A stretch of DNA of 64,000 nt from Candidatus Bathyarchaeota archaeon A05DMB-3 (GTDB lineage: Archaea; Thermoproteota; Bathyarchaeia; Bathyarchaeales; Bathycorpusculaceae): positions 1 to 64,000 of the forward strand of contig JABFQN010000001.1 in assembly GCA_019685555.1 (NCBI GenBank), in the 5' to 3' direction. A program made the translations under genes and the position numbers. Below the pieces are notes generated by a model that ran no database searches, had not been told where the DNA came from, and saw nothing but the letters and a program-made list of their open reading frames with translations. Below, one piece after another: positions 41,249-48,979 of the stretch (within the stretch, counting starts at the first letter, position 1; each line of letters begins with the position of its first letter).

Positions 41249-42574
41249 TTAAGGTTTACGCGCCAGCAGTTCGGCTGCATGCCTTTCAGCCTTCTCAATG
41301 ACTGCTTGCTCGTCTAAGGTTTTCACTTGCCTATTTTCCATCAAAATTTTCCCATCAACTATAACCGTGTCCACGTCGCTTCCGCGGGCTGAATAAACTA
41401 AAGCAGCGCAAACATCATGTAAGGGCTTTAAATGCGGCTTCGAAAAATCAACCATTGTTATGTCGGCTTTTTTGCCCACCTCCAAAGAACCAATGCTAGT
41501 GTCAAGCCCCAAAGCCTTAGCTCCATTCAAAGTCGCCATCCTCAAAACTTCATAAGCTGACAAAACCCTAGAATCCAAATACGTAAGTTTCTGAAGCAAA
41601 GCACCAACATTTACTGTTTCAAACATGTCCAACGTGTTGTTGCTGGCTGCCCCATCAGTGCCTAAAGCCACGTTAACGCCTAACTCGACGAGCTCTTTAA
41701 TTCTTGCAGCGCCCAAACCAAGCTTCATGTTAGCCACTGGCACGTAAACAACGTTCACGCCACTCTCAGCCAAAACATGTCTATCATTGTCAGAAAGGTT
41801 GATGCAGTGAGCTGCAAGCACATGCCCCTCAAAAAACCCCAAATTATTAAGGAACTCGACCTCGCTGCAGCCGTACTTCTTTTCAAACTCCATAAACAAG
41901 TTTGCCGATTCAGCCAAATGCGTGTGAACGCCTATTCCAAGCTCTGAAGCTTTATCCTTAACCTTCCTAAGCAGTTCTGGACTGCAACTGTAAGCTGCAT
42001 GAGGCGCCAGCATGGCGGTTATTCTACCGTTGGCGTATCCGCTGAAATTCTTGGCAAAATTTACGCTTCTATTAAGCGTTTTTCCGCCCTGCTCCTTGTT
42101 TCCAGCTTCGATTATGCCTTCTGCTAAGACACCTCTTAAGCCGCTTTCAAAAACAGCCCTTGCCACCATATCCTCATGGAAATACATGTCCGCAAAACAC
42201 GTTGTCCCACTTTTCAACATTTCCAAACAGCCCAAAAGCGCTCCAACATAAATGTCTTCACAGTTAAGCCTAGCCTCCAACGGCCAAATCGTCTCCCTCA
42301 ACCAAACATCTAAAGGCTTGTCTTCGGCTAGCCCCCGAAAAAGAGTCATAGAAACATGCGTGTGACAGTTCACTAATCCAGGCATGGCAACCTTGCCTTT
42401 GGCATCTATCTTTTCCTCAGCGCTTATGCCTTCAGCCGACGTGCTTTTCCCAACAAAAATTATCCTTCCATTTTTTATGGCTATGGCGCCATCTTCAATT
42501 AGGCTTCTGCCGTCCATGGGCAAAACTGCGCATCCACGGATTAAGATATCTGCCTTTTCCAAAAATGCACCCAA
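41249..42574 (-). CDS. 5-methylthioadenosine/S-adenosylhomocysteine deaminase-like amidohydrolase
   Basis: The 441-residue amidohydrolase has the metal ligands HxH in LVNCHTHVSMTLFRG, His in VHTHLAES, His in VLAAHCINLSD and Asp in LGTDGAASNNTLDMF. It resembles MtaD/DadD, which deaminate methylthioadenosine, SAH or 5-deoxyadenosine, the by-product of radical SAM enzymes such as the two encoded here. The start is TTG at 42574. Confidence 0.88.
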   Translation of the reverse strand: MGAFLEKADILIRGCAVLPMDGRSLIEDGAIAIKNGRIIFVGKSTSAEGISAEEKIDAKGKVAMPGLVNCHTHVSMTLFRGLAEDKPLDVWLRETIWPLEARLNCEDIYVGALLGCLEMLKSGTTCFADMYFHEDMVARAVFESGLRGVLAEGIIEAGNKEQGGKTLNRSVNFAKNFSGYANGRITAMLAPHAAYSCSPELLRKVKDKASELGIGVHTHLAESANLFMEFEKKYGCSEVEFLNNLGFFEGHVLAAHCINLSDNDRHVLAESGVNVVYVPVANMKLGLGAARIKELVELGVNVALGTDGAASNNTLDMFETVNVGALLQKLTYLDSRVLSAYEVLRMATLNGAKALGLDTSIGSLEVGKKADITMVDFSKPHLKPLHDVCAALVYSARGSDVDTVIVDGKILMENRQVKTLDEQAVIEKAERHAAELLARKP

Positions 42575-42664
42575 AACTTAGAAGGAAATGGAAACTAATA
42601 AAATAAGTGCTGAAAGATTCCGGTTTTCAGGGTCTTTGTTAACAGTTGAGCAGTTTTAGGAGCC

Positions 42665-43084
42665 TTATAAGTGGAGCCCGTGGTTTTGTTCTTTCACCCT
42701 TTTTAATAGGGATGGCAACGCTGGCTGGGCTATGTCTTCTTCTATAGCAATTTCTTTTGGAATTCCAGTGGTGCCTATCTTCCTGCATATGAAGTTAAGG
42801 GAATCCTCTGTAAAGTTCAGGAGATTTCGCCCCTCTGTGGTAAGCTTATACACTTTTCTCGGTCTCTCGTTATTCATGTCCCACTCGCTTTTCACATACC
42901 CGCTTTTTTCAAGCGCGTTTAGCAAGGGATAAATGGTGCTTGGACCGAAATAAACGCCGAAGTTTTTGCGGATCTTCGTTATTATCTGGTAGCCGTGCAT
43001 GGGCTGGCTGCTGAGGAACTGGAGCACTATCAAGTCTAGGAGACCCTTCATGAGTTTAACCTGAACCTCTTTCGTGTTGTTCAT
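42665..43084 (-). CDS. PadR family transcriptional regulator
   Basis: The 139-residue PadR protein has the winged helix LLDLIVLQFLSSQPMHGYQIITKIRKNFGVYFGPSTIYPLLNALEKSGYVKSEW, followed by RPRKVYKLTTEGRNLL and a C-terminal dimerisation helix. It is divergent from a second PadR gene at 43326. Two perfect inverted repeats lie 26 and 57 bases upstream of its ATG, so autoregulation is likely. Confidence 0.92.
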   Translation of the reverse strand: MNNTKEVQVKLMKGLLDLIVLQFLSSQPMHGYQIITKIRKNFGVYFGPSTIYPLLNALEKSGYVKSEWDMNNERPRKVYKLTTEGRNLLNFTEDSLNFICRKIGTTGIPKEIAIEEDIAQPALPSLLKRVKEQNHGLHL

Positions 43085-43109
43085 GCGTGTTCCCTTCTAT
43101 TGTTGTTTT

Positions 43110-43132
43110 GTCTAACAGTTTTTCTGTTAGAC
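43110..43132. promoter_or_regulatory. Inverted repeat, operator 1
   Basis: GTCTAACAG (43110-43118) and CTGTTAGAC (43124-43132) are perfectly complementary around TTTTT. It sits 26 bases upstream of the ATG at 43084, in the expected promoter-to-leader region of the minus-strand PadR gene. Confidence 0.6.
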
Positions 43133-43140
43133 TTGGATAC

Positions 43141-43164
43141 GATATGTCCATTTTCAGACATATC
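43141..43164. promoter_or_regulatory. Inverted repeat, operator 2
   Basis: GATATGTC (43141-43148) and GACATATC (43157-43164) are perfectly complementary around eight bases. They contain ATGT and ACAT, the half-site type often bound by PadR proteins, with a ten-base gap rather than the common eight. Together with operator 1 it lies between the two divergent PadR genes, and either protein might use it. Confidence 0.6.
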
Positions 43165-43325
43165 TCAAGACCCTATAGAGCATAAACAAAAATATAAACC
43201 TTCATGTTCACCAAAAACATAAAAAAGCATAAACAAAGCATATCCCACGCTATTCCAAAAACCCCATAAAACATATAAACCAACAAAAATAAGTCAAAAA
43301 CAGAACACAAAAAGGCAGCCCGCAA

Positions 43326-43652
43326 ATGGAAGAAAACCTCAAAAAAGAAATTGTTCAACACATAACCAAAAACCTACTAGACATCCAAATACTAAGGCTC
43401 TTAAGCAAAGAACCAATGTGGGGATACAAAATAAAAAAGCAAGTGGAAGCAAATTACGAGGTAAAACTACGCCACGGAGCCCTATACCCACTGCTAAACG
43501 CACTAGAACAGAAGGGCTTTCTAAAAAGCCAGCAGCAACGTCAAGGAGGAAGAACGAGAAAAGTATACACAATAACAGAAAAAGGAAGGGGATATGTAGA
43601 AACCTATGACAGTATACTAAAAGAACAAATACAAAAACAAGACATAAAATAA
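43326..43652 (+). CDS. PadR family transcriptional regulator
   Basis: The 108-residue short PadR protein has NLLDIQILRLLSKEPMWGYKIKKQVEANYEVKLRHGALYPLLNALEQKGFLKSQQQRQGGRTRKVYTITEKGRGYV. It differs from its divergent neighbour in lacking the long C-terminal region. The polyprenyl synthetase begins five bases after its stop, so it probably controls that gene and the modified-peptide locus. The A-rich codon use resembles the next two genes more than the flanking chromosome. Confidence 0.9.
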   Translation: MEENLKKEIVQHITKNLLDIQILRLLSKEPMWGYKIKKQVEANYEVKLRHGALYPLLNALEQKGFLKSQQQRQGGRTRKVYTITEKGRGYVETYDSILKEQIQKQDIK

Positions 43653-43656
43653 AAAC

Positions 43657-44697
43657 ATGAGACCAAACAAAACTAGAAATGTTAAAAAAAGTTCTATACA
43701 AAGCAGAGAGATAAAACTCCACCGCAAAATGCAGGAATTCTTTGAAAAAGAAGGAAAAGAAACTTTCGAGAAAGTTAAAAAAGTAATTCTCGAGGAGAAA
43801 GTTGAATGCCAAGAGGTTCAAAAGGCATTGTGTTATTTTCTGTCTTATGGGCGAAAGGGCTTCTTGGTAAGGCCAACATTAATTTCCTTAGGAAGCAAAG
43901 CTGTTAGAGGAGACATTAGTTTAATATCAGAGATAGCAAAGCCGTTGGTACTAATTAGTGCTGGCATGGACATTCATGATGATATTCTTGATAACCAAAA
44001 AATACAAAATCGTAGGCTTACTGTTTTTGGAAAGTTCAATAAGGACATTGCATTGCTTGCTGGAGATGCTCTTATTTTTAAAGGCTTGATATCCTGGTGC
44101 CAGATATCTAATAAGTTTCCAATGCAAAAATTTATCGAGATGACCTTGCTTTTGGAGAAAGCATTTTTTGAACTTGGCGCTGGTCAAGCACAAGAAGTAA
44201 ACTTGAAAAGACAGATAAATGTTAATCCAGAACATTACATGCAAATAGTAAAGAAAAAAGCAGCAGATATAGAAGCACTCCTTCACATAGGTGCCCTTCT
44301 AGGCAATGCATCGCAAAAGGAAACTGAAGCTTTGAGCAATTACGGTCGATGCATTGGAATGCTGTGGGTATTAGGAGATGACATAGTAGATATGTTTGAC
44401 CACAATGAACTAAAGCGAAGAATAAAGCATGGATGTTTGCCACTTCCATTATTTTATGCTATGGAAAATCCAAAAATTAAAGCTCAGCTTCGCAAAATTT
44501 TTCTAAAAAAGAGGATAACAAGAAAGGATACAGAAACCATACTGGAAGTAGTAATGAAATCTGCGGGGTTCGAGAAGACTAAAAATGTTATGAAAAAATT
44601 GGTTTTAAAAGCATCAAAAAATGTTGAAGAATTCGCAAATTTTAAAAATCTAAAATTACTAATAGAAGACTATCAAAATTTTATCGAACAGATATAG
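43657..44697 (+). CDS. Divergent polyprenyl synthetase (ComQ-like candidate)
   Basis: The 346-residue trans-isoprenyl diphosphate synthase superfamily protein has a first Asp-rich motif DDILD at 108-112 (DIHDDILDNQ), followed by NRRLTVFG. The second motif is DDIVD at 241-245 (LGDDIVDMFD). The usual GGKRxRP is GRKGFLVRP, and the tail HGCLPLPLFYAMENP is typical. It either makes a prenyl diphosphate or, as ComQ does in Bacillus, prenylates a peptide. It follows a PadR gene by five bases and converges on a 20-residue peptide gene with a Trp-containing C-terminus. The MFS and radical SAM/SPASM genes come next. The C-terminal 70 residues are Lys-rich. I am sure of the family; the peptide substrate is inference. 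Confidence 0.85.
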   Translation: MRPNKTRNVKKSSIQSREIKLHRKMQEFFEKEGKETFEKVKKVILEEKVECQEVQKALCYFLSYGRKGFLVRPTLISLGSKAVRGDISLISEIAKPLVLISAGMDIHDDILDNQKIQNRRLTVFGKFNKDIALLAGDALIFKGLISWCQISNKFPMQKFIEMTLLLEKAFFELGAGQAQEVNLKRQINVNPEHYMQIVKKKAADIEALLHIGALLGNASQKETEALSNYGRCIGMLWVLGDDIVDMFDHNELKRRIKHGCLPLPLFYAMENPKIKAQLRKIFLKKRITRKDTETILEVVMKSAGFEKTKNVMKKLVLKASKNVEEFANFKNLKLLIEDYQNFIEQI

Positions 44698-44702
44698 AAA
44701 AA

Positions 44703-44765
44703 CTAAAGTGAAAACCAACCATATCCATATCTAACTGGAACTTTCTTCTTTTCTTTTTTGGCCAT
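44703..44765 (-). CDS. 20-aa aromatic peptide, candidate precursor of a modified peptide
   Basis: The ATG at 44765 opens 20 codons ending in TAG at 44703. The product has a lysine-rich leader MAKKEKKK and an aromatic C-terminus VPVRYGYGWFSL. GGTGA lies seven bases upstream, and a BRE/TATA box lies at 44815-44828. The gene lies between a polyprenyl synthetase and an MFS gene, and a radical SAM/SPASM gene follows. This layout fits a precursor peptide. The Trp near the C-terminus recalls ComX, which ComQ prenylates on Trp. Its short length means chance cannot be excluded, but promoter, Shine-Dalgarno and context agree. Confidence 0.6.
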   Translation of the reverse strand: MAKKEKKKVPVRYGYGWFSL

Positions 44766-44814
44766 CTCCTTTCACCTACATAATTGTTGTACACATATAC
44801 ACTTAAAAAACTTT

Positions 44815-44828
44815 CTATAAAATTTCGG
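44815..44828 (-). promoter_or_regulatory. BRE/TATA promoter of the 20-aa peptide gene
   Basis: On the minus strand CCGAAA (44823-44828) is followed by TTTTATAG (44815-44822). This is the same arrangement as the iron operon promoter at 8298-8313. A start about 25 bases downstream leaves a leader of roughly 28 bases containing GGTGA before the peptide ATG. Confidence 0.6.
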
Positions 44829-44879
44829 CTACAAGGTTTTAAAGCATCATAAGTAAATTATACTCTATGGGAATCTCCT

Positions 44880-46109
44880 TTGCATAAAAGAGAACAACTC
44901 TCATCGCCGTTTGAAATAATAAGAAATAAGCTTGCTGCTTTCATTCTAGTATTTTTCACCCTATCATGGTGGTCTCTAAGCCTATTAGTTTTCAAAAATT
45001 TCTGTCAGCCAATGGAAGCGCTTAATCCATCAATAGTTATTATCGCTCGTGCTTTATACTGCACATCAATAATTACCTTTAGCATAATTGCGTCGTTCAT
45101 AAATAAAAGAATCAGAAGGTTGCCATTTCTTTATTATTGGATGCTTATGGGCACATTTTTCTCATTAATCCCAATCCTGCTTAACAGGTTTGATCAACAG
45201 CACCTTTTTTTTGCTTCCGTCACGCTGGGATTTGCGTTTGGCATCGGTCTTCCATCATGTTTAGCTTTTTTTGCAGATATGACGAACTTTGAAAATCGCG
45301 GTAGCTTAAGCGGAGTGGTTTTTCTGATAAGTAGTTTGATCGTTGGTATAATTGCGGTTATATTGTCTGGCACTGATTTAAAAATTACAGCCTTATCCGC
45401 TGGATTGTGGAGAGTTGTTGGATTAATTTTGTTTGCCTTACTTCTGCCTAAAAAAGAAGGTGAAGCCAAAGCGCATATACACACTTCGTTCAGTTCCATT
45501 TTTGGAAATAGACATTTTCTACTTTATTTTATTCCTTGGTGTGCATTTTCTTTAATTGAATGGTTCGAAAGTCCAATAAGAATGAATGTTTTCGGGGAAT
45601 TCGCAACGTTAGCAGAAATAATAGGAGTAACCTTAGGAGGTATCTCAGCTGCTATAGGGGGTGTCTTTTCTGATCGAGTTGGAAGAAAGATAATTGTGCT
45701 TTATAGTTTTGTTTCGATCGGAATTGCCTATGCTACTCTGTCTATTTTGCCTACTAACATTTTAGTATGGTGGTTCTTCGCTGTAGTTGATGCGGTAGCA
45801 TTTGGATCCATATACATCATTTTTATATTAACAATATGGGGTGATCTAAGTCGACAAAGTGAAAGACAAAAATATTATGCCATCGGAACTATACCCTTTT
45901 TTCTTGCAGGAATTTTAGAGCTTGTAGTTAGGCCTTATGTTGCATCCATACGTCCTGAAGCCGCTTTCTCCCTTGCTTCGTTTTTCTTATTTATTGCTGT
46001 TATCCCTCTGCTCTTTGCGCCTGAAACACTTCCAGAAAAAACGATTAAAGAAAGAGAGCTTAAGGAATACGTTGAAAAGGCTAAGAAGGTTAAGGAAAAG
46101 TACGGTTAA
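44880..46109 (+). CDS. MFS transporter, candidate exporter of the peptide locus
   Basis: The 409-residue protein has about twelve membrane helices. The first segments are LAAFILVFFTLSWWSLSLLVF and IIARALYCTSIITFSIIASF, and the MFS loop GGVFSDRVGRKIIVLYS lies mid-protein. The tail PETLPEKTIKERELKEYVEKAKKVKEKYG is charged. The start is TTG 44880 without a clear Shine-Dalgarno sequence. It overlaps no gene and is followed 19 bases later by the radical SAM gene on the same strand. Export of the peptide or its prenylated form is inferred from context. Confidence 0.85.
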   Translation: MHKREQLSSPFEIIRNKLAAFILVFFTLSWWSLSLLVFKNFCQPMEALNPSIVIIARALYCTSIITFSIIASFINKRIRRLPFLYYWMLMGTFFSLIPILLNRFDQQHLFFASVTLGFAFGIGLPSCLAFFADMTNFENRGSLSGVVFLISSLIVGIIAVILSGTDLKITALSAGLWRVVGLILFALLLPKKEGEAKAHIHTSFSSIFGNRHFLLYFIPWCAFSLIEWFESPIRMNVFGEFATLAEIIGVTLGGISAAIGGVFSDRVGRKIIVLYSFVSIGIAYATLSILPTNILVWWFFAVVDAVAFGSIYIIFILTIWGDLSRQSERQKYYAIGTIPFFLAGILELVVRPYVASIRPEAAFSLASFFLFIAVIPLLFAPETLPEKTIKERELKEYVEKAKKVKEKYG

Positions 46110-46128
46110 AATACAAATGAGGTACAGT

Positions 46129-47250
46129 ATGTTATTTCATGTAATATTGACAACAGAATACAATCTCAAATGCAAATATTGTTTTGGTGAAGCTTTAGAG
46201 GATTTTGATTCTGTGTTTTATGGTTTTGATGTTGATTATTCCTTGCCTAAGCGGATAGGTTATGATGTTGGTTTGTTGGATAAGTTTTGTGGACAAGATT
46301 CGGATTGTGTTTTGGTTTTTTATGGGGGTGAGCCTTTGCTTTGTTTGGATGATGTTAAGCGTATAATGGACACGGTTAGGGCGAGGCGTTTTGTTGTTCA
46401 GACTAATGGTTTGCATCTTGACGGTTTAGAATCCACTTATGTAAATCGGTTGAGCGTTATTTTGGTTTCTGTGGATGGCGATGAAGGCTTAACTGATTTT
46501 TATCGGGGGCGGGGTGTTTTCCGCAAGGTCGTCGATAATTTGAGGGTTGTTAGGCGTAATGGCTTTAGTGGCGAGGTTATTGCGAGGATGACGGTTATGG
46601 AGGAGACTGACATTTACAAGCAGGTTTTATGGCTTCTCAATAATGAAGAGTTTGCTTTTTCCGCTGTTCATTGGCAGTTGAATGCTGGGTTTTGGAGCGA
46701 CTTTGAGAGACGAAAGTTTAAGGAATGGAGCGAGAAAAGCTATAATCCAGGAATTCGTAGGCTTGTGCGGTTTTGGGTTGACCAAATGGAAAAGCGTGGT
46801 GCGGTTTTGCGTCTTTATCCGTTTTTGGGTGTGGCGCAGTCTCTTTTGTTCGGCGAGGAGAAATCGCTTTTAAGATGTGGCGCTGGATGGATAAACTATG
46901 CTATACAAACGGATGGCTACATTGTGCCTTGCCCTAGCATGTGGGGCATGCGAGACTTTTACTTGGGACATATAAGCACGGCGGACCCGTTGAGGCTAAA
47001 GAAGGTTTATGTCGGCGAACCATGCACAAACTGCAAAATTTTTGGCCTATGCGGAGGAAGATGCCTATACGCAAACGTTACTAGGCGGTGGAGCCCAGAA
47101 GCCTACAAGCTTGTTTGCAGAACCGTTGAGAACATGATAGACGCCATAAAGGCGGAAACGCCACGGATAAGGCAGCTTATCAAAAATGGAAAGATAAAAA
47201 TGGAAGATTTCGAATTTATGAAGTACGTTGGCTGTGAGATAATCCCCTAG
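46129..47250 (+). CDS. Radical SAM/SPASM protein with Tyr replacing the first cluster cysteine
   Basis: The protein is about 373 residues. The N-terminus MLFHVILTTEYNLKCKYCFGEA has the radical SAM cluster loop, but the first Cys of CX3CX2C is Tyr11 (TAC instead of TGC); Cys15 and Cys18 remain. VFYGGEPLL and the SAM-barrel strands follow. A Cys-rich C-terminal SPASM-like region follows (RCGAGWINYAIQTDGYIVPCPS, GEPCTNCKIFGLCGGRC, VCRTVE), normally holding auxiliary [4Fe-4S] clusters. SPASM enzymes usually modify peptides. The Tyr may inactivate the enzyme or alter cluster binding. The start at 46129 has GAGGT five bases upstream; the frame is open far upstream, and ATG 46117 is an alternative. 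Confidence 0.85.
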   Translation: MLFHVILTTEYNLKCKYCFGEALEDFDSVFYGFDVDYSLPKRIGYDVGLLDKFCGQDSDCVLVFYGGEPLLCLDDVKRIMDTVRARRFVVQTNGLHLDGLESTYVNRLSVILVSVDGDEGLTDFYRGRGVFRKVVDNLRVVRRNGFSGEVIARMTVMEETDIYKQVLWLLNNEEFAFSAVHWQLNAGFWSDFERRKFKEWSEKSYNPGIRRLVRFWVDQMEKRGAVLRLYPFLGVAQSLLFGEEKSLLRCGAGWINYAIQTDGYIVPCPSMWGMRDFYLGHISTADPLRLKKVYVGEPCTNCKIFGLCGGRCLYANVTRRWSPEAYKLVCRTVENMIDAIKAETPRIRQLIKNGKIKMEDFEFMKYVGCEIIP

Positions 47251-47317
47251 TTTTTACAGTGTTTCTTCTGCTTAACAGTCTCTGTCTGCTGCAAACCCGA
47301 GAAGCTCTTTTTGGATG

Positions 47318-47551
47318 TTATTTTCTGTTTTGAACTATGCTTTCTATCGTTATGGCGAATCTGCAGCTGTCGCAGAGTCCGTCATCGCCCGTTGCGTTTC
47401 TTTTGCCACATTTTACGCATTTAACAGAGTCAGCACTTTTGCTTTTTGGAAGACTCCTTTCAACATTTTTATCCAGATTTGATAGAGTGGCGCGGGAGTG
47501 TGGATATGGTTTATGAAGGCGGGATACAGATTTAAACTCAGCAAACGTCAA
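47318..47551 (-). CDS. Small zinc-ribbon protein
   Basis: The 77-residue protein has a C-terminal zinc ribbon CVKCGKRNATGDDGLCDSCRF (residues 43-63) after a poorly structured basic N-terminal half. TTG at 47551 is the only available start; no Shine-Dalgarno sequence is seen, so it may be leaderless. It is divergent from sfsA with only seven bases between starts. The CXXC pairs make it likely to be real. Confidence 0.55.
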   Translation of the reverse strand: MTFAEFKSVSRLHKPYPHSRATLSNLDKNVERSLPKSKSADSVKCVKCGKRNATGDDGLCDSCRFAITIESIVQNRK

Positions 47552-47558
47552 AATTTAT

Positions 47559-48275
47559 GTGGAGTTTAGATTGACTAGCTTCATTGAAATAAGAGGGAAA
47601 ATCTTTGAGGGAGTTTTTGAGAGGAGGCTAACTCGTTTCTCAGCCTTGGTTAGGGTTAATGGAGAAATCGAACAGTGTTTTTTGCCTAATCCTGGAAGGC
47701 TCAGAGAACTCTTGATTTCTGGCGTAAAGGTAATTTTAAAAGAGGCGGAGGCTGTGGGCGAGAGGAAAACCATTTATGACCTTTTAGGCGTCTATAGCGG
47801 AGGAAAAATCGTTTCAATCGACTCGCGTTTGCCTAACAAGCTTGTTTTGGAAGCGTTGAAGAATGGAGACTTGCCAGAGTTCCTTGGATACACGATGGTT
47901 AAGCCCGAATACTCTTATGGACATGTAAAGTTTGACTTTTTTCTAAGCGATGGAAGAAGACCTTGCCTTTTAGAAGTTAAATCGTGCACTCTTGTCCGCA
48001 ATGGTGTGGCAATGTTTCCAGACGCGCCAACAGAAAGAGGCACCAGACATGTTTTAGAGCTTGCCAAAGCCTTAAATGAAGGTTATAGGGCTGCTGTGCT
48101 TTTTGTCATTCAGAGGATGGACGCTTACATGTTTACGCCCAATGATGAGACAGACCCAAATTTTGGAGAGGCTTTGCGGAAAGCCGCTGAAAGTGGAGTT
48201 GAAGTTTATGCTTATTCGACAAATTTTAACAAAAACAGAATAAGTCTTTGTGGAAAGGTTAAGGTTGCGCTTTAA
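47559..48275 (+). CDS. sfsA: SfsA family DNA-binding/nuclease-like protein
   Basis: The 238-residue SfsA homologue has an OB-like N-terminal part (GVFERRLTRFSALVRVNGEIEQCFLPNPGRLRELL). A PD-(D/E)XK-like core follows: YGHVKFDFFLSDGRRPCLLEVKSCTLVRNGVAMFPDAPTERGTRHV. It carries the conserved Asp, Glu-x-Lys and PTxRG strings. The family was named for sugar fermentation stimulation in E. coli, and its biochemical role is not firmly established. GTG 47559 or TTG 47571 (after GGAG) may be the start. Confidence 0.92.
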   Translation: MEFRLTSFIEIRGKIFEGVFERRLTRFSALVRVNGEIEQCFLPNPGRLRELLISGVKVILKEAEAVGERKTIYDLLGVYSGGKIVSIDSRLPNKLVLEALKNGDLPEFLGYTMVKPEYSYGHVKFDFFLSDGRRPCLLEVKSCTLVRNGVAMFPDAPTERGTRHVLELAKALNEGYRAAVLFVIQRMDAYMFTPNDETDPNFGEALRKAAESGVEVYAYSTNFNKNRISLCGKVKVAL

Positions 48276-48365
48276 CCATGTTTTTGGGCGTGCGGAAAAG
48301 GAAATTATAAAAACCAGTTCTGCATGAAAACATTTAACTTAAACCTCTAATGGAGATAGGCGGTT

Positions 48366-48977
48366 ATGGCGAAGGTTAACGCAAGAAAGTTTGTGGCTGT
48401 TGACCCAAGCAAATGCACGGGTTGCAGCCTATGCGAGTACGTGTGTGTTCTAGAGAAAAATGAACCTTTATGGAATCCTTTAAGGTCTAGAATAAGGGTT
48501 ATCCGCTTATCGCCAGCATTTAACGCAGCTTTGACATGTCGATTTTGCAAGGACGCCCCCTGTGTTAGGGCTTGCTCCCGCAATGCTTTAACCCAATCTG
48601 AAGAAGGCTTCATTCTCGTCGACGAGGCTAAATGCGACCGATGTGGCTGGTGTATTCAAGCCTGCCCCTACGGTGGGATTTCCCTCCATCCAGATAAAAA
48701 TTCGGTTTTAGTTTGCGACCTATGCGACGGAGAACCTCAATGTGTTGAGTTCTGTCCAGAAGAAGCCCTAGAACTTGTAACTGAAGAGGAAGCTGTGAAC
48801 AAGAAGTGGATAACAGCCATGGAGAAAATCCCTTCAGACATTGAAAAACTAACAAACCTAGTTAAGAGAAGGGAATGGGCAATTTTGTTCGCAGAGGCTG
48901 AGGAAAGAGCGAAAAGGCTTTCGGAAAAGCTTGAAGCAATAAACAAAAAATGGGGCTACAAACTAAAACAGCTTTAA
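48366..48977 (+). CDS. Four-cluster 4Fe-4S electron-transfer protein (CooF/HycB-like)
   Basis: The 203-residue protein has sixteen ligand-type cysteines in four groups: CTGCSLCEYVC, CRFCKDAPCVRAC, CDRCGWCIQAC, and VCDLCDGEPQCVEFCPEEAL. This is the layout of polyferredoxin subunits that carry electrons between oxidoreductases such as hydrogenase, CO dehydrogenase and aldehyde oxidoreductase. The long C-terminal tail (about 50 residues) is a charged helix. No catalytic partner is adjacent; the next genes on the opposite strand encode further ferredoxins. Confidence 0.85.
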   Translation: MAKVNARKFVAVDPSKCTGCSLCEYVCVLEKNEPLWNPLRSRIRVIRLSPAFNAALTCRFCKDAPCVRACSRNALTQSEEGFILVDEAKCDRCGWCIQACPYGGISLHPDKNSVLVCDLCDGEPQCVEFCPEEALELVTEEEAVNKKWITAMEKIPSDIEKLTNLVKRREWAILFAEAEERAKRLSEKLEAINKKWGYKLKQL

Positions 48978-48979
48978 AA

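Noticed and set aside
42665-43652. CRISPR-like repeat region between PadR genes
   Set aside because: Only two dissimilar inverted repeats occur, no regular spacing; they are operators.
45937-46128. 64-residue N-terminal extension of the radical SAM protein
   Set aside because: It overlaps the MFS gene in another frame and lacks a start signal; ATG 46129 follows GAGGT.
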